Of a stretch of 64,000 nucleotides of DNA, positions 40,428 through 52,556 are shown one piece after another. The DNA is from Nostoc carneum NIES-2107 (GTDB taxonomy: Bacteria > Cyanobacteriota > Cyanobacteriia > Cyanobacteriales > Nostocaceae): the NCBI GenBank assembly GCA_002368155.1, contig AP018180.1, positions 992,001 through 1,056,000 on the forward strand. The letters run 5' to 3'. The position numbers were made by a program, and so were the translations under genes. Position 1 is the stretch's first letter. Each line of letters opens with the position of its first letter. A model generated the notes under the pieces. The model had not been told where the DNA came from. It ran no database searches and saw nothing but the letters and a program-made list of their open reading frames with translations.

Positions 40428-41552
40428 TAGCAATCCTAAATGAGTTGTGAAAAAAATGAACCATACATAAATATTTTGGGAAAATTAAAAACTTGATGAT
40501 TAGTAACGAGTTCAAATAATCTCTTGACCTGAGAAAAGGATTTACATAAGTGGTAAAACTCTCGAATAAATTTTTTAGCGTACAACCAGATGTCTTCTAC
40601 AGGATTTTGCGTTGGGTCATTGGGTGCAAATCTCATACAAGTAACTTTCCATTCATCTTCACTTAATCCTTGATTCAGATTATCTAAGTAAGCTTTAAAT
40701 TCAGCAGAACGATGATAACTAGCTCCATCCCAAATTAAAGCAATACGGCTTTTTGGATACTGGGAAATTAAATATTGTACAAAAGCAATCGCGTTGCTAG
40801 AATCACCTTTTTTACAAGGCTTAATTAGAAACTCTTGTGTGTAATAATTTAGAGCGCCAAAATAGGTTTGTCTTTGTCGTTCATTGATCACTGGAACTTC
40901 AATCCGTTCTTTCGTATTTCCCCAAATATAACCACAAATATCTCCCCATAATAGGTGACATTCATCTTCAAAAAAAACTATGAGTTCCCCAGATACTATC
41001 TCACGCTCATGTGCCGTCAGCCATGCGGTTATTTCTAGTTTTTTTTTAGCTACTAGTTCTGCGTCTTTTTTAGGATTCTTTTTTTGTGTTTTTTTCCAAC
41101 TTATATTAGCGTCTTTAAAGAGATCGTAATAGCTTTGATTTGACTCAAATACAACATCAAAATTATCTTCTACGTACTCCTTTAATTCTGATAAATGCCA
41201 ATAGTTTTTCTGTTGAAGCCAGTTTAATACTACTTGTCTTTGTGCAGAGTCAAGATAACTTTTTGACCCTTTGTATTTTAGCCTCAATCCGGTTATACCC
41301 TGTTCTATAAATATATATTTCCATTTGTTTACAAAACCAACAGACACTCCGAGAATATTTCCAATCTTTGAATGTTTATAGTTTTGCATCACCATTTGTA
41401 CTGCCAGTGCCCGTTTTAGTTCTCTAGAGTCTGAGGTAGCCTGAATGAACTCTATCAACTCTTCCATTTGTGCTGCCATGCACCCTATCAATGACTTCTA
41501 ATGTTCACCATATCAACAACTGTGATTTTTCACAAATGATTTAGGATTGCTA
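40428..41552 (-). mobile_element. IS630/Tc1-like insertion sequence truncating cydA
   Basis: The ends TAGCAATCCTAAATGAGTTG and TTAGGATTGCTA (with TTTTTCACAAATGA) form about 28-bp imperfect inverted repeats flanked by TA. It carries a complete transposase. Its left end abuts cydA codons; the sequence beyond the right end is unrelated to cydA, so a deletion or rearrangement followed insertion. Confidence 0.82.
40436..41491 (-). CDS. IS630-type transposase (intact)
   Basis: 351 residues in one frame. N-terminal HTH (ILGVSVGFVNKWKYIFIEQG), then the DDE triad: Asp in FFEDECHLLWGD, Asp in IWDGASYHR, Glu in NPVEDIWLY. It is a homologue of the frameshifted transposase at 9214-10295. It probably still supports transposition of itself and perhaps of the MITE at 12972. 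Confidence 0.88.
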   Translation of the reverse strand: MIGCMAAQMEELIEFIQATSDSRELKRALAVQMVMQNYKHSKIGNILGVSVGFVNKWKYIFIEQGITGLRLKYKGSKSYLDSAQRQVVLNWLQQKNYWHLSELKEYVEDNFDVVFESNQSYYDLFKDANISWKKTQKKNPKKDAELVAKKKLEITAWLTAHEREIVSGELIVFFEDECHLLWGDICGYIWGNTKERIEVPVINERQRQTYFGALNYYTQEFLIKPCKKGDSSNAIAFVQYLISQYPKSRIALIWDGASYHRSAEFKAYLDNLNQGLSEDEWKVTCMRFAPNDPTQNPVEDIWLYAKKFIREFYHLCKSFSQVKRLFELVTNHQVFNFPKIFMYGSFFSQLI

Positions 41553-41723
41553 TATTTGCTAAGACTTGATATGCATATTTAGAAAAATGCAAAAAACTAA
41601 TATTTAATTTGCGTAAATTATCACGCAAATTAAATATTAAGTTTTCCATCCCAAAATTCTCATTTTTGCAAATCTCAAGCCTTTTAGCTCTTATACCAAT
41701 TCTGCAATTACACCTTAAATTGT

Positions 41724-41752
41724 AGGGTGCGTTAGCGATAGCGTAACGCACC
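41724..41752. repeat. GGTGCGTTA palindromic repeat
   Basis: AGGGTGCGTTAGCGATAGCG and its mirror TAACGCACC form a hairpin just downstream of vnfD-CAAD on the minus strand. It belongs to the same dispersed family as at 10321 and 27968 and may act as a terminator. No other gene lies between 41553 and 41786. Confidence 0.65.
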
Positions 41753-41786
41753 ATCTTTCTTGGTGCTCTGTTAATCAATCTACTCT

Positions 41787-44429
<2,643 letters not shown>

Positions 44430-45221
44430 CTAGAATAAAGGAGTATCAAAATGGTATTTGGCTAAGATTTCTTGTCCCAAGGGTGAAAGGATATACATAG
44501 CCAGCATGACTACAGTACTACGAGAGTTGTTAATCAAGGTCATACCATAATTGGCTTTGACAGCTAAATTTTCTGGTAATTCTAATATTTGTAAATTTGG
44601 CGCTGCTAAACTTGCTAATCGAGCATCTGTACGATAGGTTAAAAGCATATCTACTTGTTGTGTTTCTAGGATGAAGTAAGCCAACTTATTCAGACCATGA
44701 GGAACAACAAAAGAGTTATAACCACCTCGTAAATCTATAACCTTGTTATTTAACTTTTCCCAACTCCCTGATTTTAATTTCTCGGCTTTCTGGAACAGTT
44801 GTTGTATGTAATCCCTAGACAGTTCGGAATTAAGTGTTGCTATGCCTACGCGAATATCAGAAGCTAGCATCAAGTCTAATAAATTATCTGGGGTTACCGT
44901 CAAACCAGGTTTAACTATGGCACATATTCTATTACTAACGAAATTGACTACAGGGCTACCTTTACTAACTTGCATCAGTGCATAAGGATTTTTCAGATCC
45001 GCAGCAGTAAAGATATCTGCTTTTTCGCTTTTTAAAATCCGTTCTCGCAACGAATCAGAATTGTCAAATTCAAGTTTTATAGGTATCTTATATTTCCTAG
45101 TAAAAGCTTGTGCAACTTCTGAAAGAGCGCCTTTTAAGCTATGAGATGCATATAATGTGACTGATAGGCGATCGTTGTCATCAAAAAGAACCAAATTACT
45201 TAATTCCATAGCTATGCCCAT
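44430..45221 (-). CDS. ModA-like oxyanion-binding protein lacking a signal peptide
   Basis: A 263-residue protein of the molybdate/tungstate-binding (ModA) fold: LSVTLYASHSLKGALSEVAQ, FDNSDSLRERILKSEKADIFTAA, IVKPGL, DMLLTYRTDA and MYILSPLGQEILAKY at the end. ModA proteins are periplasmic, but this one starts at MGIAMELSNLVLFDDNDRLS, with GAGGT upstream of the ATG and no hydrophobic leader, so it should stay in the cytosol. No permease or ATPase gene adjoins it. It lies upstream of vnfD-CAAD on the same strand. It may be an intracellular oxyanion sensor, store or regulator partner. N-terminal truncation of a former exported protein is the alternative. Confidence 0.7.
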   Translation of the reverse strand: MGIAMELSNLVLFDDNDRLSVTLYASHSLKGALSEVAQAFTRKYKIPIKLEFDNSDSLRERILKSEKADIFTAADLKNPYALMQVSKGSPVVNFVSNRICAIVKPGLTVTPDNLLDLMLASDIRVGIATLNSELSRDYIQQLFQKAEKLKSGSWEKLNNKVIDLRGGYNSFVVPHGLNKLAYFILETQQVDMLLTYRTDARLASLAAPNLQILELPENLAVKANYGMTLINNSRSTVVMLAMYILSPLGQEILAKYHFDTPLF

Positions 45222-45266
45222 AAATTGTTACCTCACAATCATTTAGTAGGTGTTGAGAAATTAATT

Positions 45267-45410
45267 AGGACTTACGCAAGTGTCATATTTTTTTCGTTGA
45301 GGTTTGTCCAGGGTCAAATGTCAAGAGTCCAAAAACCTAAATTTTTGACCCTTGACTCTTGACTCTTGACTCTTATGCCAGAGGATCACTGTGCCAGTTG
45401 CGTAAGTCTT
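45267..45410. mobile_element. MITE with GGACTTACGCAA ends
   Basis: GGACTTACGCAA at the left and TTGCGTAAGTCTT at the right, each next to TTAATTA, which is a plausible target duplication. The inside holds tandem TTGACTC heptamers. No coding capacity. Confidence 0.65.
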
Positions 45411-45552
45411 GTTAATTAGTGATTACGCCAGCAATAAAGTAGTTTTTTTAGCTGAAAAGAATGTCTCCCATGTCCTATAACAGCCAGGGAGTAGAGGAGA
45501 AACTATTTGGAGATTTTGCAATCAATACTACAAATGGAGCAATTGCCATATT

Positions 45553-45678
45553 CAATACTTGTCGGTTAAGGGGAAAAGGGGAAGGGGAAAATGGGCAATA
45601 AAAAACCTTTAACCCTTACCCTTTCACGTTTTCCCTAAACCAAATTAATAGTTTAAAATCCTTAACCGAGCAGTATTG
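45553..45678. mobile_element. MITE with CAATACTTGTCGGTTAAGG ends
   Basis: CAATACTTGTCGGTTAAGG at the left and CCTTAACCGAGCAGTATTG at the right form near-perfect 19-bp inverted repeats. A partial relative is at 37030-37125. Confidence 0.65.
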
Positions 45679-45944
45679 TTACCATATTTTATTGCTGACT
45701 TTAACCCAGTCATTTACAAAAAATATGGTCACTCTTAGAGATAGCGATCGCTAATGTTAACTATGACAAAATTTCGCCACCCTTTAAGTAAATCTCACGG
45801 AAGTCCGAGGGTGACAATTACAAAACCTTCATCTGTTAGCTAGTTTGCAAGACTACTAAGTACAGACGCAATTAATCGCGTCTTTCTATCTTTTGACTGA
45901 CTCGATAGCGGTATTCCTTTCTATAAAATGCAGTTGATTCCAAG

Positions 45945-46090
45945 TCGATTGATGAACTGCAAGCAGATGGAGGTATCCCCATAACTCCGAGTCTGCTACA
46001 AATCTATTGTTTCCACAATCCTCCAGAATGTTGTGGAACATGACCATCAGTTCATCAAACGATTGGTTAACTCACAAAATGTCGTCTCAT
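45945..46090 (+). pseudogene. IS6-family transposase remnant
   Basis: A plus-strand frame reads LQNVVEHDHQFIKRLVN, a decayed IS6/IS240 C-terminal motif as at 8548-8742. The stretch is short and surrounded by stops. Confidence 0.55.
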
Positions 46091-46151
46091 CACATAACAA
46101 GCATGGAGATTCCAGTGCCTCTTCTAGAATCCATCTTTTGTGATTTACGCT

Positions 46152-46208
46152 CTTGATTCCCTATATGTAAAGCATAGCATACATCTTGCAATTTTACTTG
46201 CGTCAGTT
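46152..46208 (-). promoter_or_regulatory. Recurrent promoter element, copy E
   Basis: On the minus strand: CGCAAGTAAAATTGCAAG, then TATGCT (46176-46181), then ATATAGGGAATCAAGAGC. The next gene in that direction is the ModA-like protein, about 930 bp away, with two MITEs and an IS6 remnant in between. Confidence 0.5.
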
Positions 46209-46809
46209 AATTTTCAATGCAAAAACTTGCAGGGTTAGTAGTTATGAAGATTTTTACCAACTTAGCTGGTATAATTGGCACAACCGATACAATTTAAATA
46301 ATCGATTTCAGCTTTGATAATTACTAGGCAACCAGTATATGCTCCTTGAGGGCTAATACCTAGCATTTGTATTCATTACAAAATTACTGCTTCTCTGCTG
46401 ATGAATCCAGCACAGCCCAGAATAGTAACACTCAAAGCAAGCAGCCAGCACAGAAAGTTGCGTCAGCGCTTGCATCTCGCACCAACCATTGCAGCAAGAC
46501 GATTTACTTTTCCAGTTCGCAATCCTTTGGGTTGGTATACCCTACAGCAGCACTGTTTAACTTGGTTCGAGGTAATTGGCTATACGGTGCTTTTGCAGTC
46601 AGATATTGGCTGTGTCAGACATCCAGCACAACGTTATAGTAATAGTGAAGTAATTTTGCGCGATCGCCTGTTGAAGGCTTTGCAGAGAATTAACCCGACA
46701 ATACCATTGTCTGCGATCGCAAAAACTATCTCCGAGTTAACTGTCAAAAATAATTGTCTATTAATTGAAAATAACCATTGTTGCCATCAACTGTTAACCA
46801 ATGGTATTA

Positions 46810-47852
46810 TAGCGTTTCTCAGGCTAGTGGAGTACGCTTATAACTTAGACTGTAAGATTAAATCTGAGCATCTCCTCAAGTATAAAAATGAAACCATATT
46901 CCCTAGACTTTCGCCAAAAAATATTTGATACCTATAAGATAGGTGAAATATCACAACGTGATTTAGCCAAAAGATTTTGTGTCAGTTTAAGTTTTATTGA
47001 GAAACTACTAAAACAATATAGAGAAACAAACAATATTGCTCCAAAAACCAGAACTAAGCAAACTCCACCAAAGTTAAATGAGGAACAATTGGATGTTCTT
47101 TTTGAAATAGTAGAAGCCAAGAACGATGCCACTTTGGAAGAAATTCGTGAGAGCCTCTTTGATAAAATAGGGATAACGATTAGTATCGCTACAGTAGACC
47201 GAATGCTCAAAAAAATGGAAATCAGCGTCAAAAAAAAACATTGCACGCTGACGAAAAAGAGACTGAAAGAGTTCAATCATTAAGAGTAGAATTTTGGCTT
47301 AAAATTAATGGTATACCCACTGAAAACCTTATATTTCTTGACGAAGCAGGAGCTAATCTATCTTTAATAAGACATTCAGCCCGTGCCAAAAAGGGTAAAA
47401 GAGCGCATGGCTCACGACCTCAGAAGCGTAGTAAAAATGTCTCTATAATTGGTGCAATTGGTCTTTGTGGTTTGATTAGTCAATATAGCATTTTAGGTGC
47501 AACTGACGGGCTGACATTTGAAGCTTATATTTCTCAAAAATTAGTTCCAAAACTGTGGGAGGGTGCCTACGTAGTCATGGACAATTGCTCAATTCATAAA
47601 GGCAAAGAGGTTGAAAAACTAATCGAGTCCGCCGGAGCAAAATTGATTTATTTACCACCATATTCTCCTGATTTTTCGCCAATAGAAAATTGTTGGTCAA
47701 AAGTTAAAAATCTACTCCGTTCTATTGGAGCTAGAAGTTATCCAGATTTAGCAAAAGCGATTGAAACTGCTTTTAATCAAGTTTCATTGAATGATATTTA
47801 TAATTGGTTTACCCATTGTTGCTACTGTACTTCACCAGACTGAGAAACGCTA
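46810..47852 (+). mobile_element. IS630-family insertion sequence in hsdR
   Basis: The ends TAGCGTTTCTCAGGCTAGTG and its mirror (CAGACTGAGAAACGCTA) form imperfect inverted repeats of about 28 bp, flanked by TA on both sides (46808-46809 and 47853-47854). The reading frame of the target is restored exactly on removal, which fixes the borders. Confidence 0.88.
46888..47843 (+). CDS. IS630 transposase expressed from two frames
   Basis: Frame 1 (46888-47283) is an HTH protein (MKPYSLDFRQKIFDTYKIG, SQRDLAKRFCVS). Frame 2 (47241-47843) is the DDE part, with Asp in FLDEAGAN, Asp in YVVMDNCSIHKG and Glu in SPIENCWSK. They overlap at a nine-A run near 47230-47238, a typical slippery site for programmed -1 frameshifting in this family. 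All catalytic residues are present, so the element could be active. Confidence 0.85.
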
Positions 47853-48527
47853 TAATATCACTTACTACAGAGATGGGCAAATAGTAAACGATCAACTCTG
47901 GCTGCTCGATCCATCAAATCTGCATAATAACGATTGGTTAGTCATACATCCATGTACTGTTGTTGAGGGCAATTATACTCACAATTTGGATGTGGTGGTC
48001 TTTATTAACGGAATACCTTTAGCAGTAATTGTCTGGACTGAACCCAACAATCAAAAAGCTAGCCTCAAGCAGGCTTATCAACGGTTGCAAGTTTACCAAC
48101 AACAGATACCAAGACTGTTTACCTACAATGCATTTGTAGTTATTGCTTGTGGAAGTCAAGCAAGAGTAGGAACTTTAACCTCTAATTGGCAAGAGTTTTT
48201 ACCCTGGCGCACTATTGATGGTGAAGATTTCCCCGCCACAGGAGAAACTGAACTAGAGATACTAATTCAAGGAATTTTTGACAAGCGGCGCTGCTTGGAA
48301 TTAGTGAAGCATTTCATAGTATTTGAACAGAAGCAAGCTCATCTCAGTAAGAAATTGCTACGCCATCCTTTTTGTACTAAGTAGGTGGGCGCTAAAAAAC
48401 ACAACTAAATTAAGAAATGTAAATCGCTTAAAAGCTTATTTTTAAAAGGTTTTTGGCGCTTTACATACGTTAACATAGTTCGGTTTAATCGTGCCTACTT
48501 ACTTAGACCAAACCGTTTCTGCTGTGA

Positions 48528-48731
48528 TTAAAGGTATTTTTGGTACTGTGAATTTTCTCTTTTGAAGCTGCGCGAGCGGGGATTGAGTTCTTGTACTAAT
48601 AAGCTAGATAAGATATAAATTATCACCCCAACCTGTAACCCTTCGACGTTACCTAAGAGCATAGCTAGTGGTGTCAATAAGTTACTACCTATCAACAATC
48701 CCAATAGAAAATTTTTGATAAATTTATCCAT
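48528..48731 (-). CDS. Small hypothetical membrane protein
   Basis: A 67-residue frame with two hydrophobic segments (about 8-27 and 33-48) and a basic Ser/Arg-rich tail. No recognised family. It lies 235 bp upstream of the modA remnant in a decayed region. It may be real but small; moderate doubt. Confidence 0.4.
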   Translation of the reverse strand: MDKFIKNFLLGLLIGSNLLTPLAMLLGNVEGLQVGVIIYILSSLLVQELNPRSRSFKRENSQYQKYL

Positions 48732-48965
48732 ATAGTGAAATACAATAATTTGGGTTAATCAATAATATTAATTCAAAATTGAAAATTACTAAGGTCACAA
48801 GAAGCAGGGGAGCAGGGTGCAAGGGGGAAGACTTGGAACGGAGCTTGCACTCCTCCCCAGTAAGAGCCCCCTGCCCCTCCGCCTCTTTGGTCAACAGTTA
48901 AGCGTCAACAGTCAACAAAAAAGCTTACCAGCTTTCACCAATTATTGAGGATAGCAATCTGAAAA

Positions 48966-49225
48966 TTAAGGCAAAATAAAGCCGTATTTTTGCAGTACTG
49001 CTTTAGCTTGACTGCTAGATAATAAATTGGCAAATTCTTTGGCAGCATCGGCATTTTTGCTGCTTTTCAAGACTGCGAATGGATAAATAATTGGAGAATG
49101 ATATTTTTCGTCAGCCGCCACCACAATTTTGACTTGATCGGAGATTTTGGCATCAGTGATGTAAACTAACCCTGCATCAGCGTTACCACTTTCTACAGAT
49201 GCTAATACTTGACGCACGTTTTTAG
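48966..49225 (-). pseudogene. modA: modA C-terminal fragment
   Basis: Reads RQVLASVESGNADAGLVYIT, then PIIYPFAVLKSSKNADAAKE and QAKAVLQKYGFILP, the last third of a periplasmic molybdate-binding protein. The 5' two-thirds are gone: an IS1634-type element begins at 49226, and the first codons of the open frame come from its terminal repeat. Confidence 0.82.
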
Positions 49226-50463
49226 CCCACATTCCGCAGGTTCATTAGCAAAAAAGATAATATTTACGACAAGGAGCACCAAAGAACTTGAGAATGCAAC
49301 AGCGTTCCTCGGTGAGGTTGGAAATCTGTTTCAAGGAGGCGATCGTTAATAGATGAACTGACATGAAACATTGAAACACCCAACGCAAAGTAGGAGTAGC
49401 AGTTGGTTTACCTAACTGATTTTGGATTGTTTGGGATGCGCGCTCTAAGGATTGACGTAATGTTCTCTGCCCCAAACTGTAAACCAGCAGGCACAAACCC
49501 ATAACCATTGCCAAAGCTGCAACTCTTTTCCTTGAATTTAGAAACACAGTGGAAGTAAAAAACAATGGGTCTTTGAGAAAGCGAAAACCACGTTCTGTAG
49601 ATTGTTGTGCCTTATATTCACGCAAAACATCTTCGTCGCTAAGTTCCTTGACATCAAGAATATTGGTGGCAAGAATAAACCTACCAGCCTGTTCTCTGGC
49701 AATGGTAATTGCAGTTTCTTTGGGTATAATTTCAGCTTGAATTTGGTAAATTAGGGTAGATTGAGAATCCTTGCGAGGTCTACCCCGTCCCTGATGTTGG
49801 GCATGTTCAATAACTTCAAGATTTGCGAGTTGATGAAATGGCAACTGATTCTCAAGTAGTTTGGCTGCTTTGAATGCATCGAGAGCACATGCAAATTTTT
49901 GTTGACACAATTTTCGTAGTTGGGATTGTGCCTGGGTATATTTTTTGGTGAGACGTTTTTCCAGTTGTTTTAAGTCAGATTCTTGACGGGCTTCACTTTC
50001 TACCACCAGCCACCGTTGTCGTACACCACCATAATCATTACAACATGGGGCAATACGATATCCTGGTATTTTAGTTAGTATAAATGCATCAATACTGATA
50101 TTTTCTAACAGTTCTTTGGCAGCAGTTAGGGTTGCAGGAACTCGAGATACCCATTTTAGGTTGTATCCCCTCTCCCAATAAATGTTCCGTTGCAATCCCT
50201 TCAAAAAACTTCTCAAATAAATATAATGGCGCACTGATAAAGCCCAAACCATTGATAATCATTGCTTTGACTACTTGACCTGCGCTGATTATTTCTTGGG
50301 GATGAGTTCCAAGTAGTTGGTTAATTTGTTCAACTAACCCCATTTCATCAATAATCCCTGCTACTATGCCCAAGTGATCGATATCTTGTACTTTGATTTG
50401 TGATGCTGATATACTCATGCTTCAAAAATACAGCATTTTGCGATCGCACCTGCGGAATGTGGG
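49226..50463 (-). mobile_element. IS1634-type insertion sequence in the mod locus (decayed)
   Basis: The ends CCCACATTCCGCAGGT and ACCTGCGGAATGTGGG form 16-bp perfect inverted repeats. The flanking bases do not match (no target duplication), and the flanks carry modA on one side and modC on the other in non-native order. The element has therefore mediated a deletion or rearrangement. Confidence 0.75.
49245..50418 (-). pseudogene. IS1634-family transposase, frameshifted with internal deletion
   Basis: An N-terminal DUF4277 part (50089-50418: [20 protein letters not shown]) and a C-terminal part (49245-50252: AGRFILATNILDVKEL, STERGFRFLKDPLFF) lie in different frames. The central segment with the first catalytic residues is missing. 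Full-length relatives are about 530-560 residues. Inactive. Confidence 0.78.
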
Positions 50464-50795
50464 CTTGCAAACCAAAGGCAATATTTTGCGCCACAGTCAT
50501 GTGAGGAAAAAGAGCATAGTTTTGAAACAAAAAACCAATGCGGCGCTTGCGACTAGGAATATTAATTTTTCGTTGGCAATCAAATAAAGGGGAACGCAAC
50601 TACTGTTGATGCAATCACAGTAGCCGGCCAGGAGAAGATGATGGTAATTCCCAGTTGCGTCAAAAATTTTCCTACAGGACTGTTAATACCAAACAGCAAC
50701 AGCAGCAAAAAGCCTACTACGGTTGATGGTAGAACCAAAGGAAGAGTCAAGATACCATCAATAATTCCTCTGGCTTTGCCTTTGTACGGCTTTGT
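50464..50795 (-). pseudogene. Remnants of modB and modC (molybdate permease and ATPase)
   Basis: On the minus strand, 50588-50795 encodes a ModB piece ([36 protein letters not shown]). It is joined directly at about 50587 to a ModC piece ([28 protein letters not shown]) ending at the IS border. Everything between the middle of ModB and the Q-loop of ModC is deleted. The order modB-modC-IS-modA differs from the native modA-modB-modC. The local molybdate importer is destroyed. Confidence 0.78.
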
Positions 50796-50891
50796 TGCAT
50801 GAAAGGAAAAAATGACACACCAATCCGGCATGAGAGCAGAAGTTAGTTTTCCACTTTGTAACTGTCTGGCTTGCCCAACTGAATCATGCGA

Positions 50892-51197
50892 TTAAGTGCG
50901 GCACATTGTAGGAATAACTCGACAGCCTTCTAGCTCAATCCCCATAAGCATAAACAGCGATTCTAAAAATCCTTCTGCTTGCCGCCCAGGTAAATGAAAC
51001 ACTGATTGAATTGTTCCCATTGTAGCGATCGCCGTATCTGAGTAATAATTCGATGCTCCTTTTTTCCCCGTTTTTTGCTGGTTGCGCCACTGCTCGATTA
51101 CCTCTTCGTCCAGCCAGAAAGTTATACTGCCTCGTTGTTTGAGGGCTGTATCATAAGCATTCCAATTTTTAACTTTGTACTTGGCTTTCGTCTTCAT
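50892..51197 (-). pseudogene. IS5-family transposase N-terminal fragment
   Basis: 101 codons reading VKNWNAYDTALKQRGSITFW, then YYSDTAIATMGTIQSVFHLP and GRQAEGFLESLFMLMGIELE, the typical start of IS5-group transposases. The catalytic part is missing, and the unusual end (CRVIPTMCRT) marks the break. It abuts the modB remnant. Confidence 0.75.
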
Positions 51198-51303
51198 CGT
51201 TGGGATAGGCAGCTAGGAAACATCGGCGATAAGTAAAATTTACCATTTTCCCTATTCACGCAACAACGCCATTTTCTACATAAATAACAACTCATCTATT
51301 GCT

Positions 51304-51726
51304 TTGAGCGAAAGATGGATAGTTACCGATGTGGCCAATGGTGATACCCTAACAGTTCGCCAAACTGATGGTAGCCAAATGCAAGTTCAGCTTTGTGGCA
51401 TTGATGTTCTTGAAGTCAAACAGGATAAAGCTTCAGGACAAGCAGTAGGGAATGAAGCAAAACGTAAATTGCAATCTTTAGTTGCTGCTGCCGATAACGA
51501 AGTAATGATTATTCCAGTGCAAAAAGATAGTGAGGGGCGCACTATTGCAGAGGTGATGGCTTACGGTAAGAATGACATGGAAATTAGCTTTCAAGAAGAA
51601 ATGCTCAAAAGTGGCTTGGCTAAAATACATGAGTCAGGGATAAAATGCCCAAATCATTCCGCTTTTGAACAGGCTCAAAAAATAGCGATCACATCCAAAG
51701 CGGGTATTTGGAAGCAGTCTAATTGA
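51304..51726 (+). CDS. Staphylococcal-nuclease-like (SNase/TNase) protein
   Basis: A 140-residue SNase-fold protein (TDVANGDTLTVRQTDG, QVQLCGIDVLEVKQDKASGQ, ...EMLKSGLAKIHES). The frame can start only at a TTG at 51304. Relatives carry an N-terminal signal peptide before this point, so the gene may be 5'-truncated, consistent with IS debris just upstream. If expressed it would be a nuclease. Confidence 0.65.
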   Translation: MSERWIVTDVANGDTLTVRQTDGSQMQVQLCGIDVLEVKQDKASGQAVGNEAKRKLQSLVAAADNEVMIIPVQKDSEGRTIAEVMAYGKNDMEISFQEEMLKSGLAKIHESGIKCPNHSAFEQAQKIAITSKAGIWKQSN

Positions 51727-52328
51727 GAGAAGGCTTAAAGCTATCGGGGACAGGCTTGGAAGTAAAGCATTTTCAAGAGAGAACTAGAGAAGCTATCGCT
51801 ATGCCCACTATAGGTAACACAGCACAAACCCCTAAAATGGCAGCATGAACAAGTTGCAGATCCAATCACTTTCAGTAATCAACGCCTGTACTTTGTTGGT
51901 ATTTTACACTCCTGATAAGTGTTGGCAGTTTCGCGTGATTAGCTCCGATGGGTCAGTATTTGGTGAGTCGAAAATTTATTACACTGCTGAAGCTGCAAAA
52001 GTAGCTGGGGTTTAGTGGGTTGGTGGTAGAAACTAACAGAATTTACAGACTCCAAGTTTTGCCAGAATTAGAATTGTAAATTTTACAATAGGGCGATCAC
52101 AGTCATCATGTTCTTAAAACCAAACTGCAACTATTACTAAAGTTTTATTTAAAACAGGTGAACTCTAAACAGCGATCGCCTTCGTATGTTAGCTTCCACA
52201 GCCGTTAAGGGAAGACAGTTGGCAAGCTATGTCTGTTTTTAATTGCCGACTGATTTTTTAGTTCCGAAATAACTTGATCTTTTGTTGTAGCTATTGTGTA
52301 ACTATAATTTGTCAACTATAAGAATTGT
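51727..52328 (+). other. Degenerate interval after the nuclease gene
   Basis: About 600 bp with only a short open frame (51845-52015, 56 codons: QFRVISSDGSVFGESKIYYT...) that could be a small protein or a gene fragment, HIP1-like sites and no recognisable promoter. From 52557 to 52812 a further stretch of broken coding-like sequence precedes the WG-repeat gene. Confidence 0.4.
51845..52015 (+). CDS. Short hypothetical ORF
   Basis: 56 codons beginning MNKLQIQSLSVINACTL and containing WQFRVISSDGSVFGESK. The composition looks protein-like, but there is no clear ribosome-binding site and no known family. It may be a fragment. Confidence 0.25.
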   Translation: MNKLQIQSLSVINACTLLVFYTPDKCWQFRVISSDGSVFGESKIYYTAEAAKVAGV

Positions 52329-52556
52329 ATGAATGAGCCAAAATTTCACACAATAGACCCTGAAGTTATAAAAAATATTTCTATTGAGCAGATTCAATCT
52401 CAACATCATCAAGTTTTAGAAACTGCTGACTACACTATTGCTGTACCGACAACAAATCAAACTATCCTTCACTACAATGGTATACAGAATGGCTCACGTC
52501 CAATTCTTATACCCAAACTCGATGCTCCATATCGAGGTCGAATTGGTGGATGTTAA
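52329..52556 (+). CDS. Short hypothetical protein
   Basis: A 75-residue polar protein (MNEPKFHTIDPEVIKNISIE start). No family recognised. It ends abruptly at RGRIGGC, and the following 250 bp look like broken coding sequence, so it may be a truncated gene. Confidence 0.35.
   Translation: MNEPKFHTIDPEVIKNISIEQIQSQHHQVLETADYTIAVPTTNQTILHYNGIQNGSRPILIPKLDAPYRGRIGGC

Larger units (their letters stand above)
45222..46400. other. Repeat-rich interval upstream of the ModA-like gene
   Basis: It contains two MITEs (45267-45410 and 45553-45678), TTGACTC heptamers, a GTACAGACGCAATTAATCGCG-type repeat half near 45860, an IS6 remnant (45945-46090) and promoter copy E. No intact gene. Confidence 0.55.
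46401..48384 (+). pseudogene. hsdR: Type I restriction subunit HsdR N-terminal fragment, split by an IS630 element
   Basis: The left part (46401-46809) reads LTWFEVIGYTVLLQSDIG, then RDRLLKALQRINPTIP, as in HsdR N-termini. The right part (47855-48384) reads YYRDGQIVNDQLWLLD, LDVVVFINGIPLAVI, GTLTSNWQEFLPWRT and RRCLELVKHFIVFE. Deleting the IS with one TA copy restores a continuous frame (TNGINITYYRDG). The gene stops soon after LRHPFCTK, well before the helicase domain, so it was already a fragment (about 300 of 1000 residues). No hsdM or hsdS is nearby. Confidence 0.8.

Noticed and set aside
41530-41778. 82-codon minus-strand ORF beyond the IS630 element, considered as the missing cydA N-terminus
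   Set aside because: Its sequence has none of the CydA N-terminal motifs and starts inside the IS end; it is accidental.
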